NCBI GenBank assembly: GCA_030527325.1 | Contig: JAUNBA010000002.1 | Location: forward strand, 108,066 to 172,065 | Length of the DNA: 64,000 bases | Direction of reading: 5' to 3' | Source of the DNA: Slackia sp. | GTDB lineage: Bacteria; Actinomycetota; Coriobacteriia; Coriobacteriales; Eggerthellaceae | In this document: positions 8,321-17,646 of the stretch, one piece after another | Layout of the letters: each line of letters starts with the position of its first letter | How positions within the stretch are numbered: position 1 is the stretch's first letter | The notes under the pieces: model-generated | The model's database searches: none | What the model saw: the letters and a program-made list of their open reading frames with translations, nothing else | Told to the model about the DNA's origin: nothing | Translations under genes and position numbers: made by a program

Positions 8321-8809
8321 TTAGGCAAGCGTGAAAACCTGCTCCGCAAGCATTACGTCATCCAGAGAAATCAACTCGGAAACCTCAACGGTTACATCGG
8401 ACTGATCATCGAGAAGATACGCCAGCTGAAAAGTCGTTCCCGCGCCCGGCTTGACCTCCGCCATGTATCCGTCGCCATCAATGCCGCCCGTCACGATTCC
8501 CGCCTCAAGCTGCACGCCATTCTGGAAAGCCTTCAAGGCCAAGGCCGCCGCTGCGCTGGTCGCCTTGTCGGAATTGTTCGTCCAAGAATACGTCACGACA
8601 ATTGCAGGCTTTCCCTCGTAATCGCTAGCAGGATTCAAGGCGTCGATGCTTGCCGCGTAAACAGATTCGGGAGCCTTCTCCTCAGCCGGAGCAGCAGCTT
8701 CCGTTGCATCCTGAGCAGGCTCCTGCGCACCTTCGCTCGAGCACGCAGCCAGCGCCATAGACGATGCCAACATGCAAGCGGCTGCGAAAACGGCGATCGG
8801 TTTCTTCAT
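8321..8809 (-). CDS. DUF5067-type lipoprotein
   Basis: A 162-aa secreted lipoprotein with signal peptide and lipobox LAAC (Cys23). An acidic Ala/Glu linker (about 25-48) is followed by a beta-rich domain: KPAIVVTYSWTNNSDKATS, then the LLDDQSDVTVEVSEL region, typical of DUF5067 immunoglobulin-like domains of Gram-positive surface lipoproteins. AAGGAG lies 7 nt before the ATG. The codon choice is less GC-rich than in neighbouring genes. Upstream there is a TATGAT -10-like hexamer (8877-8872) and a perfect 7-bp dyad at 8899-8915. The function is unknown. Confidence 0.8.
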   Translation of the reverse strand: MKKPIAVFAAACMLASSMALAACSSEGAQEPAQDATEAAAPAEEKAPESVYAASIDALNPASDYEGKPAIVVTYSWTNNSDKATSAAAALALKAFQNGVQLEAGIVTGGIDGDGYMAEVKPGAGTTFQLAYLLDDQSDVTVEVSELISLDDVMLAEQVFTLA

Positions 8810-8898
8810 GTGTTTCTCCTTCGTTCGAAATGCAAAGCAGGGGCATGCACAGGACTTCGCCCCTTCGATTCATCATAGAAAAGAAACTCGAACGAAAC

Positions 8899-8915
8899 AT
8901 TAGCCACCGGCTAAT
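8899..8915. promoter_or_regulatory. Perfect dyad, candidate operator
   Basis: ATTAGCC-N3-GGCTAAT, a perfect 7-bp inverted repeat. It lies just upstream of the likely -35 region of the DUF5067 lipoprotein promoter (-10 candidate TATGAT at 8877-8872). Size and placement suit a dimeric regulator site; no cognate regulator is identified. Confidence 0.4.
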
Positions 8916-8920
8916 GACAA

Positions 8921-8950
8921 CGCGCCCGCGCCGGCAGCGGCGCGGGCGCG
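8921..8950. other. GC hairpin in the gap between gatB and the DUF5067 gene
   Basis: A 12-bp perfect inverted repeat (8921-8932 and 8939-8950) with no U-tract. It may be a second barrier to gatCAB read-through. No gene is seen in 8810-9067. Confidence 0.45.
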
Positions 8951-8991
8951 CCCCTCGGCCGTCCCGGTACGAATCACATCCCGATACGAAC

Positions 8992-9019
8992 AAGGGCGCC
9001 GACCGAAGTCGACGCCCTT
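8992..9019 (-). terminator. Terminator of gatCAB
   Basis: Stem-loop with arms 9013-9019 and 8992-8998 plus additional inner pairing, about 50 nt after the gatB stop; the minus strand continues TTG without a long U-tract. Confidence 0.6.
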
Positions 9020-9067
9020 GCGATCGCGCTTGCACGCACACGATGCGGCAAACCGCCGCACGCAAGA

Positions 9068-10636
9068 TTAACCGAGTTTTTTCGCCAGAATCTGGTTGAT
9101 CATCTTCGGATTGCCCTGGCCGCGCATCTGTTTCATGCACTGACCGACGAAAAAGCCGATCAACTTGGTTTCGCCCTCTTTGTAGCGGGCGGCCTCGTCA
9201 GGATGGGCCGCGATGATCTCGTCGACCACCGCCTCGATCGCGCCCGTGTCGCTGACCTGCTTCATGCCGCGCTCTTCCACGATAACGGCAGGGTCTTTGT
9301 CCTCGTCGATAACGGCGGCGAAGACCTCTTTGGCCTGCTTGGAGGAAATCGCATCGCTCGCCGTGAGCTTCACCAGTTCCACCGCGCGCGCGGGCGAAAG
9401 CGCCGAGGCCTCCAAATCGAACGCCTCGTCGGCGTTCATGCGCGCCATGACGTCGTTGATGACCAGATTGGCGAGCGGCTTGGCCAGCTTCGCATCGCCG
9501 GCAAGCTCCATGGCGGCCTCGAAAAACACCGAGGTCGCACGATGCTCGACCAGATGGCGGGCATCGTAGGAAGAAAGGCCGAACTGCGCCGCGAAGCGCT
9601 TCGCCTTCTGATCGGGCAGTTCGGGAAGACGTGCGCGCACGTTCTCGATGAATTCATCGGACAAATCGAACGGGGCCATATCGGGCTCGGGGCACAGGCG
9701 GTAATCGTCGGCAGTCTCTTTGACGCGCATGACGATGGTGCGCTTGGCCGAAGGATCCCAATGGCGGGTTTCCTGATAGATCGTGCCCCCTTCTTCGAGA
9801 ACCTGGGCCTGGCGGCAGATTTCATACGCCAAGCCGTCGTGCAGATTCTTGAAGCTGTTCATATTCTTCAGCTCGGTCTTGGTTCCGAATGCCGTCTCGC
9901 CGCGGCGACGCAAGCTGATGTTGCCGTCGCATCGCAGGCTGCCCTCCTCCATCGAGCAGTCGGAAATGCCGATGGCGAGGTAGATCTGGCGCAGCTTCTG
10001 CATGAACAGGCGCGCCTCCTCGGGCGTGCGCAGCTCGGGCTCGGTGACAAGCTCGATCAAGGGCGTGCCCGCGCGGTTGTAATCGACGAGGCTATGCGTG
10101 GCGCCTGCAATGCGGCCCTCGCCACCGCCGATGTGCACCATCTTGCCCGCGTCTTCTTCCATATGGATACGCGTGATGCCCACATGCGCCACATAGCCGT
10201 CTTCGGTACGCGTCGCATTGCCGCGGCTTTCGCCCGCGTCGAGGCCCGCCAGCTCGACGCGTTCCTTCGCGCCGATGCCGTCGACATCGAGATCGAGGCC
10301 GCCGCGCATGCAGAAGGCCACGGGGCCCTGCGTGGTCTGAAAGTTCTTCGACATATCGGGATACATGTAGTTCTTGCGGTAGAACATGGAATGCTTCTCG
10401 ATATCGCAGCCGGTGGCCAGACCCGCCAGCACGATCGATTCGATCGCGGCCTTGTTCGGCACGGGCAGCGCACCCGGCAGGCCGAGGCACACGGGGCACG
10501 TATGGGTATTGGGCTCGGCGCCGAATTCCAGCTTGCAGCCGCAGAACATCTTGGTGTTGAGCGTGGTCAGCTCGGCATGCACCTCGAGGCCGATCACGGC
10601 CTCCCAATCCTGCAATACTTCTTCAAGGGTTTTCAT
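9068..10636 (-). CDS. gatB: Asp/Glu-tRNA(Asn/Gln) amidotransferase subunit B
   Basis: This 522-aa subunit binds the mischarged tRNA and performs ATP-dependent activation in the GatCAB complex. The cradle domain opens with VIGLEVHAELTTLNTKMFCGC and a Cys pair in HTCPVCLGLPG (zinc site). YRKNYMYPDMSKNFQTTQ and HMEEDAGKMVH are hallmark phosphorylation/Mg-site blocks. The C-terminal YqeY-like tail domain (about 375-522) ends GQGNPKMINQILAKKLG. It is the last gene of gatC-gatA-gatB, 5 nt after gatA. A short extra segment (about 122-145, AKERVELAGLDAGESRG) lies in the cradle. The complex implies indirect synthesis of Gln-tRNA and/or Asn-tRNA. Confidence 0.97.
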   Translation of the reverse strand: MKTLEEVLQDWEAVIGLEVHAELTTLNTKMFCGCKLEFGAEPNTHTCPVCLGLPGALPVPNKAAIESIVLAGLATGCDIEKHSMFYRKNYMYPDMSKNFQTTQGPVAFCMRGGLDLDVDGIGAKERVELAGLDAGESRGNATRTEDGYVAHVGITRIHMEEDAGKMVHIGGGEGRIAGATHSLVDYNRAGTPLIELVTEPELRTPEEARLFMQKLRQIYLAIGISDCSMEEGSLRCDGNISLRRRGETAFGTKTELKNMNSFKNLHDGLAYEICRQAQVLEEGGTIYQETRHWDPSAKRTIVMRVKETADDYRLCPEPDMAPFDLSDEFIENVRARLPELPDQKAKRFAAQFGLSSYDARHLVEHRATSVFFEAAMELAGDAKLAKPLANLVINDVMARMNADEAFDLEASALSPARAVELVKLTASDAISSKQAKEVFAAVIDEDKDPAVIVEERGMKQVSDTGAIEAVVDEIIAAHPDEAARYKEGETKLIGFFVGQCMKQMRGQGNPKMINQILAKKLG

Positions 10637-10641
10637 CGTGC

Positions 10642-12123
10642 TTATTCACCTGCCTGGAATGCCGGCGCCACGGGGGCTGCGCCGTAGGCCGCCTCCAGCG
10701 CGGCGGCCGCGCGGAACATGTTGACGTCTTTGAACTGGGGGCTCACCAACTGCACGCCGATCGGCAGGCCGCTTTCGGCGCCCAGGCCGCACGGCACGCT
10801 CATACCGCCGTTGCCGGCGATGTTGATCGACACCGTGTAGATGTCGGACAGGTGCATCTCGACCGGATCGCCGATCTCGCCGAACTCGAACGCGGCGCGC
10901 GGGCTCGTGGGCATGAGGATGACGTCGCACTGCTCGTACGCCTTCACGTAATCCTGCGTGATCAGGCGGCGCACCTGCTGCGCGGGATAGTAGTACTTCT
11001 CGTACACGCCCGAGGAGAGCAGATAGCTGCCCAACATGATGCGGCGCTTGGCCTCCATGCCGAAGCCTGCGGCGCGGCTGCCCTCGTATTGGCCGTTGAG
11101 GTCTTTATGGCCGCCGTCGCAATAGCCGTAACGCACCGAGTCGAAGCGGGCCAGATTGGAAAACGCCTCGCACGGACCGAGAACGTAATACGCGCTGATG
11201 GCCGCATCGGCATGGGGAAGCTCGACTTCGACGATTTCGGCGCCCGCGTCGCGCAGCGTGCGCGCCGCCTCGTTCACCTTCGCTTTAACCTCGTCGGAAA
11301 GGCCGGGGTCTTCCATGAAGGCGGGCACGATGCCCACCCTCATGCCTTCGACGCCCTGGGAAAGCGCATCGACGAAATGCGGCGTGAAATGCTGCGAGGT
11401 GCAATCGCGCGGGTCGAATCCACACAGCGCGTCCATCGCGTACGCCGCATCCTCGACGCTGCGCGTGAACGGGCCGACCTGGTCGAGCGAACTGCCGAAC
11501 GCCACCACGCCGTAACGCGACACCATGCCATACGTAGGCTTGACACCCACCACGCCGCAAAACGACGCGGGCTGGCGGATAGAGCCTCCGGTGTCGGAAC
11601 CCAGCGTGATGCAGGCCATGCCCGCCGCAGCGGCAGCCGCCGATCCGCCCGAAGAACCGCCCGGCACGCGGGCGAGGTCCCACGGGTTTTTCGTGGGCCC
11701 GAACGCGGAGGTCTCGGTAGACGAGCCGAAGGCGAATTCATCCATGTTGAGCTTGCCCAAAGGCAAGCCGCCCGCCTCGATAAGGCGGGAGACGCAGGTG
11801 GCCGTATAGGGCGACACGTAGTTTTCGAGCATCTTGGAAGAGCAGGTGGTATGCGTGCCCTCCATGTTCATGTTGTCCTTGAAGGCGACGGGGACGCCTG
11901 CAAGCGGGCCCATTTCGCCGAACGTGCCCGCAGCGACGGCCGCATCGACCTTATCGGCCGCGGCATAGGCCGCTTCTTCGGTCAGCTCGAGATACGCATG
12001 CACCGCCTCGTCGGCCTGCGCGATATGCGCGAAGCTCGCCTCGGCCACTTCGCGCGCGGAGAATTCGCCTGCGGCGATTCCCTCGTGGATCGCACGCACG
12101 CCCATGTCGGTGGAATATGCCAT
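10642..12123 (-). CDS. gatA: Asp/Glu-tRNA(Asn/Gln) amidotransferase subunit A
   Basis: The 493-aa amidase subunit of GatCAB releases ammonia from Gln or Asn. The amidase-signature Ser-cisSer-Lys triad is visible: Lys82 in AFKDN, Ser158 in PGGSSGGSAA and nucleophile Ser182 in SDTGGSIRQPA. Length and start (MAYSTDMGVRAIHEGIAAGEFS) match the family. The ATG shares its first base with the last base of the gatC stop (TAATG), giving tight coupling. A GGAGG lies 9 nt upstream inside gatC. Confidence 0.98.
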   Translation of the reverse strand: MAYSTDMGVRAIHEGIAAGEFSAREVAEASFAHIAQADEAVHAYLELTEEAAYAAADKVDAAVAAGTFGEMGPLAGVPVAFKDNMNMEGTHTTCSSKMLENYVSPYTATCVSRLIEAGGLPLGKLNMDEFAFGSSTETSAFGPTKNPWDLARVPGGSSGGSAAAAAAGMACITLGSDTGGSIRQPASFCGVVGVKPTYGMVSRYGVVAFGSSLDQVGPFTRSVEDAAYAMDALCGFDPRDCTSQHFTPHFVDALSQGVEGMRVGIVPAFMEDPGLSDEVKAKVNEAARTLRDAGAEIVEVELPHADAAISAYYVLGPCEAFSNLARFDSVRYGYCDGGHKDLNGQYEGSRAAGFGMEAKRRIMLGSYLLSSGVYEKYYYPAQQVRRLITQDYVKAYEQCDVILMPTSPRAAFEFGEIGDPVEMHLSDIYTVSINIAGNGGMSVPCGLGAESGLPIGVQLVSPQFKDVNMFRAAAALEAAYGAAPVAPAFQAGE

Positions 12124-12431
12124 TACTGATCACCTCCGCTGAGAATGGCGGGAATCAAGAAGCTGCCGTCCTGCTGCTTGGGAGCGTTGGCGAGCGCCTG
12201 CTCCTGCGTGAAGGATTCCTCCACCACGTCTTCGCGCATGACGTTGTGCAGGCCTCCGATGGGATGGAACGTCGGCTCGACGCCGTCCAGGTCGAAACGG
12301 GTGATCGGCTCGAGCGTGGCGATGATATTGTTCAAGTCGACGGTCATCCGGGCGAGCTCTTGATCATCGAGCCCGATATGCGCGTACGTCGCGATATCCC
12401 GTACGTCTTGTTCGGTCAGGCGTTCTGACAT
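12123..12431 (-). CDS. gatC: Asp/Glu-tRNA(Asn/Gln) amidotransferase subunit C
   Basis: A 102-aa small subunit that wraps around and stabilises the GatA-GatB pair. It has the usual N-terminal helices (VRDIATYAHIGLDDQELARMTVDLNNIIATLEPI), then the extended VEPTFHPIGGLHNVMREDVV segment. It is the first gene of the gatCAB operon. The TetR gene upstream is on the same strand but belongs to a different cluster. Confidence 0.95.
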   Translation of the reverse strand: MSERLTEQDVRDIATYAHIGLDDQELARMTVDLNNIIATLEPITRFDLDGVEPTFHPIGGLHNVMREDVVEESFTQEQALANAPKQQDGSFLIPAILSGGDQ

Positions 12432-12505
12432 GCAGCATCCTCCAACCTCTCGTGTTTTCGTTGGTTTCGCTTAACTTGCCTATGATAGCAAAGGGGGCGC
12501 GGTCC

Positions 12506-13153
12506 TTACTCGGCGGAGGGCTTTTCGGAAAGCGGACGCATATCGAGCCTCAGCGTCTGCTCCACCACCTTCATCAACGTCTCGTCGCTTATATGAGGGT
12601 CGATTTTCAAAAGGCCCGTCAGCCCGAACAGCATCACGCAGAACATCTCGAAGACGAGGTCGACTTCCACATCGTGATAACGTTCGTATTCGTCGGCCAC
12701 ATTGCGGCAGAGAAACTCAGCCGTCTCGCGCACGGCGCGCACGTCGAACGCGTCGCGCTGCCCGAGTTCCTCGAGAACGGCCACCATAGGCCGCGGCCCG
12801 CTCGCATCGTAGAGGGTTCGGCGCAGCGTGGCCATGCAATCGCGCAGCGCGGCGGACATATCGCCGGGCGCGCGCGTCTCGTTCCAGACCGCGACGCTTT
12901 CCACGATGTCGGCCGCATAATCGTCGATAACCGCCGCGATCACGTCGTTTTTCCCCGCGAAATAGTAATAGAACAGCTCACGCGTGATGCCGGCCTCGGC
13001 CGCGATGTCTTTCACCGTTGTCGCGGCGACCCCGCGTGCTTCGAACAGGCCGCGCGCAGCCTGCATGATATCCCCGGCACGCCCTTCGAGACGCAGCCCC
13101 TTTTTGCATGCCCCCGCCGCCGAACGCGGCAGCGGCGCCGATTCGAATCGCAC
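12506..13153 (-). CDS. TetR/AcrR-family transcriptional regulator
   Basis: A 215-aa repressor-type regulator. The N-terminal HTH is clear: IMQAARGLFEARGVAATTVKDIAAEAGITRELFYYYF, with the family FYYYF end of the recognition helix. The C-terminal ligand domain is all-helical. GTG 13153 was chosen because a GGGGAGGGG site sits 6 nt upstream; the open frame extends to 13489 but that part is low-complexity Arg-rich sequence. The regulated genes are not evident: both neighbours on this strand are unrelated, though the DUF5692-like membrane gene just upstream is a candidate. Confidence 0.88.
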   Translation of the reverse strand: MRFESAPLPRSAAGACKKGLRLEGRAGDIMQAARGLFEARGVAATTVKDIAAEAGITRELFYYYFAGKNDVIAAVIDDYAADIVESVAVWNETRAPGDMSAALRDCMATLRRTLYDASGPRPMVAVLEELGQRDAFDVRAVRETAEFLCRNVADEYERYHDVEVDLVFEMFCVMLFGLTGLLKIDPHISDETLMKVVEQTLRLDMRPLSEKPSAE

Positions 13154-13210
13154 GCGACGCCCCTCCCCCGAACGCGCAGGCCGCCTACCGCGCCGCCTGC
13201 GCACGCACCT

Positions 13211-13246
13211 ATGCGAAGACGCCCGCCGAAGCGGACGTCTTCGCAT
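13211..13246. terminator. Hairpin downstream of the DUF5692-like gene
   Basis: An 11-bp stem (13211-13221 and 13236-13246), extended inside the loop by CCGC/GCGG pairing. It lies between the DUF5692-like gene and the TetR gene; no U-tract is present. Confidence 0.5.
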
Positions 13247-13370
13247 TATATCGCGCGTACCCGCAGACCCGCCCGCGCACCGACGGACGGCCCGCAGGCA
13301 TGGGGACCGCATCGCACGAACCGTCGCCGTCGCACAACGAGCGCTACGGCGACCGCCCGCGATGAACGCC

Positions 13371-14333
13371 TTAGATGTTCTCGTCAAGCACGCGCTTATA
13401 GGCCGCCGTATCGGCGTACAGCTCGTCTTTGACGGGATTGAGCTTGTTCTTGCGGATCTTGTTGAATTGATAGGCCGCCAACGCGACATTGCTCGCCAAA
13501 GACACGAGGCTCACGACGAAAAACGCGGTCGGATTATGCGTCGTGGGTATAGGCGCCAGCACATCGGCGAACTGAGGAACGGTCATCACGAACATGATCC
13601 ACAGCGCGAGCGTCTGAGCGCGATGCTGCAGCCATGCGCCGCGTTTGATGAAAAACGTCGGGATGGTGCACGAAAGCAGCAGCGCCAAACCGCAATACGC
13701 CGAATGGTCGGAAATACAGTTGTAGGTATAGGCGAAATTCCAGAAGTCGTAAGCGATGATCCACGCCCAGATCATATCGGGCCAGATCATATCGCGCGTC
13801 TTGTCCTTGGAAACGACGATGTCGAGCCAGCCGCAGATAGTCACGATATTCAGGATGCCCGCGATGCCGTTCATGACGTTCCACGGACCCGACATGGTCC
13901 AAAGGTTTTCCACCGTGCCGCCCTGCCACAGCCCGAAGCCGAACACCTGGAAATCGCGGATGACCGCCTCGGCGATATTGATGGCCAGGATAAGCGGCGG
14001 AAAGCACAGGGCCCACTTTTTCTCGTAGAGATGATGCGTCGCGCCGTCGGCGTCCGTCCAATGCACGAAACGCAACGCCATAAAGCCCAGACAGCCGGCC
14101 AAGGCCGAATACGTCTTCACCCAGTTGAACCAGGTTCCCGTACCGTATTCGTTGCCGGGCGCGGCCGTGACGGGCCACACGAACACCGTCAATACGATCG
14201 GCAGCACCGCGAACAGCGCGATTCCTCCCCATCTGCTCGTGCGCCCGAATTCGTTGAACGCCATCAAAGCGAACAGCACGAAAAGCCAGATGGCCTAGTA
14301 CGACATATCGGCCGCTTGGTAGAGAATGCCCAC
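13371..14333 (-). pseudogene. DUF5692-like polytopic membrane protein interrupted by an amber codon
   Basis: Reading from GTG 14333 the frame gives VGILYQAADMSY, then TAG (14297-14295), then AIWLFVLFALMAFNEFGR and a further 300 intact residues to 13371. The remainder is a strongly hydrophobic protein with about eight membrane segments and no recognised motif, resembling the uncharacterised DUF5692 family. The residues around the stop (MSY-stop-AIWLF) read as one continuous first membrane segment, and a single TGG-to-TAG change would explain it. A GAGGGGAA site precedes the upstream GTG, whereas ATGs after the stop lack one. It could be a recent pseudogene, an internally re-initiated protein or a sequencing error. 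Confidence 0.6.
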
Positions 14334-14420
14334 GCGAACCACTTCCCCTCTCTCGCGCGCGGCGCATCGCGGCCGCGCATACCCTTCGTCCGGCGCGGGC
14401 GGCGCACCTCCCCTTGTGCG

Positions 14421-14452
14421 AAAAAAAGCCGCGTCGAACGCTTCGACGCGGC
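14421..14452 (-). terminator. Terminator of recQ
   Basis: Perfect 11-bp stem (arms 14442-14452 and 14428-14438) with a 3-nt loop, followed on the minus strand by T7. It lies 70 nt after the recQ stop. Confidence 0.92.
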
Positions 14453-14521
14453 CAGTATAGGATGCTTGCGTGCCAGGGTCTTTACGAAAGAGGCTTGACT
14501 GTCCAAGACGACGGGCGAAGG

Positions 14522-16444
14522 TCACCGATCGCGCGAAAACGCCGCGATCTCGGCGAGAAATGCAGCGCCGTAGCGTTCGAGCTTTTTCTCGCCGACGCCG
14601 TTGACCTGCAAAAACTCGCGATCGTTACGCGGAAGGATCGCGCACATATCGCGCAGGGCCTTATCGGAGAAGACCATATACGGAGGCAAGCCCTTGTCGT
14701 CGGCGATGCGTTTGCGCAACGCGCGCAGGCGCTCGAACAGATCCGAAGCGGGCGCGGCATCGACGGACGCGGGGGTGCGCGCAGGCTGCGGGCGCACGCG
14801 ATCGCGCTTGGCCTTCTTCATGCACAACGAAAATCCCTCCCGCTGCGCCTCGTCGAATGCGGGGCCGCGCTCGACCACCGGATAGCTGCCCTCGGAAATT
14901 GCCACGACGCCCGAAGCGGCCAGCAGCTCGATCGTCTCTTTGACGAGGGGCGCGGCGGCCCGCACCGTGCCGTAGCAACCCAGCTCGTCGAAACCGTTCT
15001 CGAGCACGCGGCGCGCCTTCGACCCGCGCACGACGTCGGCGATCATGGCCTTGCCGAAGGAGCCGGGCATGTCGCGCACGCAGGCGATGCAGGCACGGGC
15101 GATATCCGTCACGTCGATCGATTCGAAGTCGCCCAGGCAGTTCGAACAATTGCCGCACCCTTCGCTCGAGCCCGCGGCGGCATCGGCAATGCCGTCGTAG
15201 GAGCGCTCGCCGAAATAGCGCAGAATGTACGAGCGCAGGCAATCCGTCGTGCGACAATAGCCGATCATGGCTTCGAGCATGCGGCGCTGGGCGGCCTGCG
15301 CGCACGACGCCTCCTCTTGGGAAAGCCCCTCGCGAACGGATCCCTCTTCGATGAAATAGCGGCACGTGGCGATATCGCCGTCGCTCCACAGCAGCAGGCA
15401 CTCGGAGGCCTCGCCGTCGCGGCCTGCGCGGCCCGCCTCCTGGTAGTACGCCTCGATGCTTTTCGGCATGCCGTAATGGATGACGTAACGCACGTTCGAC
15501 TTGTCGATTCCCATGCCGAAGGCGTTGGTGGCCACCATCACCTGCACATCGTCGTCGATGAAGCGACGCTGGCTTTCGCGGCGCGCCGCAGCGTCCATGC
15601 CGGCATGGTAACGCGCCGCCGTCACGCCCTGCACCGCCAGCCATGCCGCCACGTCGTCGACGTCCTTGCGCTTGTTGCAATACACGATGCCGCTTTCGCG
15701 CGGATGCTCGGCGATGTATCCGGCGATGCGCAGCCGCTTTTCCTTCGGTTCGAGACGTTCGACGCCGAAGCGCAGATTAGGCCGGTCGAACCCGGTCACC
15801 GTTTCGACCGGATCGTCGAGACCCAGCAACGCCGATATATCGCGGCGCACCCGTTCGGTCGCCGTAGCCGTCAGCGCGACGACGCGGGGGCGCCGCGGCA
15901 TCGATTCGATGAAATCGCGGATGCCGAGATACGACGGACGGAAGTCCTGCCCCCATTGCGACACGCAATGGGCCTCGTCGACCGCGACCAAAGGAATGGG
16001 GACCTGGCGCGTGAATTCGCGGAAAACGGGGTCTTCGAGGCGCTCGGGCGCCACGTACATGATTTTATACGCGCCTTCGACGGCGCGCTTCATCACCGTG
16101 CGCTGCTGGCCGGGCGTCAGCGTGGAATTGAGATACGCCCCGCGCACGCCTGCATCGATCAGCGCCCGCACCTGATCGCCCATGAGCGAAACGAGCGGGG
16201 AAACCACCAAGGCGAGGCCTGGCAGCACGATGCCGGGAATCTGATAGCACATCGATTTTCCCGCGCCGGTCGGCATCACGCCCAGCGCATCGCGGCCCGC
16301 CAGCACCGCTTCGACGATGCGCCGCTGTCCGTGCCTGAAATCGGCATACCCGAAATAGCGCAGCAACGCGGCGCGCGCATCATCCATCGTCGGCGCCGGC
16401 GCCTCGACGCCGGCGCCGCACACATTCTCGCACCCGTCTCGCAC
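14522..16444 (-). CDS. recQ: ATP-dependent DNA helicase RecQ
   Basis: A 640-aa 3'-5' superfamily 2 helicase for recombination and fork repair. It shows motif 0/I FRHGQ and MPTGAGKS (57-64), the DEAH box (156-159) in VAVDEAHCVSQWGQDFRP, motif III ALTATAT and motif VI QEAGRAGRDG. A RecQ zinc-binding region carries GCGNCSNC, followed by a winged helix and a C-terminal HRDC domain (about 560-640, LRALRKRIADDKGLP). It starts at GTG 16444, one base after the stop of the aldo/keto reductase gene, with GGAAGGG upstream, so the two are probably cotranscribed. The first 20 residues, with two Cys, are not part of the core. Confidence 0.96.
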   Translation of the reverse strand: MRDGCENVCGAGVEAPAPTMDDARAALLRYFGYADFRHGQRRIVEAVLAGRDALGVMPTGAGKSMCYQIPGIVLPGLALVVSPLVSLMGDQVRALIDAGVRGAYLNSTLTPGQQRTVMKRAVEGAYKIMYVAPERLEDPVFREFTRQVPIPLVAVDEAHCVSQWGQDFRPSYLGIRDFIESMPRRPRVVALTATATERVRRDISALLGLDDPVETVTGFDRPNLRFGVERLEPKEKRLRIAGYIAEHPRESGIVYCNKRKDVDDVAAWLAVQGVTAARYHAGMDAAARRESQRRFIDDDVQVMVATNAFGMGIDKSNVRYVIHYGMPKSIEAYYQEAGRAGRDGEASECLLLWSDGDIATCRYFIEEGSVREGLSQEEASCAQAAQRRMLEAMIGYCRTTDCLRSYILRYFGERSYDGIADAAAGSSEGCGNCSNCLGDFESIDVTDIARACIACVRDMPGSFGKAMIADVVRGSKARRVLENGFDELGCYGTVRAAAPLVKETIELLAASGVVAISEGSYPVVERGPAFDEAQREGFSLCMKKAKRDRVRPQPARTPASVDAAPASDLFERLRALRKRIADDKGLPPYMVFSDKALRDMCAILPRNDREFLQVNGVGEKKLERYGAAFLAEIAAFSRDR

Positions 16445-16445
16445 G

Positions 16446-17597
16446 CTATTCGCCCTTCCCTTCCTCGAACAAGGACGCAGCGGCGTCGAGGCGGTCCATG
16501 ATGTCGATCTTCTGCGGGCAGACGTCTTCGCAGGCGCCGCAGCGCACGCAGCGGCTCGCCTCGCCTCCCGTGGCGTTCCACACGTAATTCTCCTTGGCGC
16601 GATGCATATCGCCGTATACGGCCATGATATTGAGCGAATCCATGATGGTCGGGATATGCACCCCTTCGGGACAGCCCTTCATGCAATAGCGGCAATCGGT
16701 GCACGGCACGGTGTCGATACCCGCCAGCACGGCGCGCACGCGATCGAGGACCGCGCGTTCGGTCGCATCGAGCGGGCGCGCCTGGGAAAACGTGCGCACG
16801 TTGTCGCGGACCTGTTCGATAGAACTCATGCCCGAAAGCACCGCCGCCACGCCCGGAAGCGAGGCGCAAAAGCGCAAGGCCCACGACGCGAGCGACGCAT
16901 CGGGGTCGGCCTGACGCAGCACATCGGCGGCGGCGGGCGGAAGGTTGACCAAAGATCCGCCCTTCACGGGTTCCATGACGATGACGGGCAGATCGTGCGA
17001 GCGCGCGACCTCGTAGCATTTGCGCGACTCGATGATCGAGCTTTCCCAGTCGGCATAATTGATCTGCAGCTGCACGAAATCGATCGGGGCGTCGGGGTGC
17101 TCTGCCAGCACCTTCTCAAGCGCCGCCGCCTTATCGTGGATCGAGAATCCCACATGGCGGATAAGGCCCTGCGCGCGCTTTTCCGCCACGAACTCCCACA
17201 AACCGTAATCATCGAACACCTGCGTCAGCGGACCGCCCAGATTATGCAGCAGGTAGAAGTCGAAATACCCGAGCCCGGTCTTTTCCAGCGATCGGTCGAA
17301 CATGGCACGGGCATCGGCGGCGTCATGCGCCATCCAGGCCGGAAGCTTCGTCGCTACGGTATAGGAATCGCGCGGATAGCGATCGACCAAGGCCGCCTTC
17401 AGCTCGCATTCGGATTTGCCGTCATGGTATCCGTACGCGGTATCGAAATAGGAAAACCCCGCCTCCATGAACTCGTCCACCATCGCGCAGACGGCCGCAT
17501 GGTCGAAGGTCTTGACGCCGTCGTGCTCGCACTCGGGCAGGCGCATGAACCCGAAGCCCAACGGGGCGAAATCGTGATCCGTCGCAATGCCAGACAT
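16446..17597 (-). CDS. Aldo/keto reductase with C-terminal 4Fe-4S domain
   Basis: A 383-aa protein of the ferredoxin-linked aldo/keto reductase group common in strict anaerobes. The TIM-barrel part holds the catalytic Asp52/Tyr55 (FDTAYGYHDG), Lys84 (ATKLP) and the LLHN His block. A C-terminal 2[4Fe-4S] domain (about 298-350) carries CTDCRYCMKGCPEG and CVRCGACEDVCPQK. The combination suggests electrons come from ferredoxin or are routed through the clusters; the carbonyl substrate is unknown. GGGGGAG lies just before the ATG. It is followed at 1 nt by recQ. Confidence 0.9.
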   Translation of the reverse strand: MSGIATDHDFAPLGFGFMRLPECEHDGVKTFDHAAVCAMVDEFMEAGFSYFDTAYGYHDGKSECELKAALVDRYPRDSYTVATKLPAWMAHDAADARAMFDRSLEKTGLGYFDFYLLHNLGGPLTQVFDDYGLWEFVAEKRAQGLIRHVGFSIHDKAAALEKVLAEHPDAPIDFVQLQINYADWESSIIESRKCYEVARSHDLPVIVMEPVKGGSLVNLPPAAADVLRQADPDASLASWALRFCASLPGVAAVLSGMSSIEQVRDNVRTFSQARPLDATERAVLDRVRAVLAGIDTVPCTDCRYCMKGCPEGVHIPTIMDSLNIMAVYGDMHRAKENYVWNATGGEASRCVRCGACEDVCPQKIDIMDRLDAAASLFEEGKGE

Positions 17598-17646
17598 GGC
17601 TCCCCCTTTGCTCGGACGACCGCGTCGTCCGCTCGACGTGACAGAA

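Noticed and set aside
14295..14297. TAG in the DUF5692-like gene decoded as pyrrolysine.
   Set aside because: No pyl genes are present and the context suggests a Trp codon change within a membrane helix.
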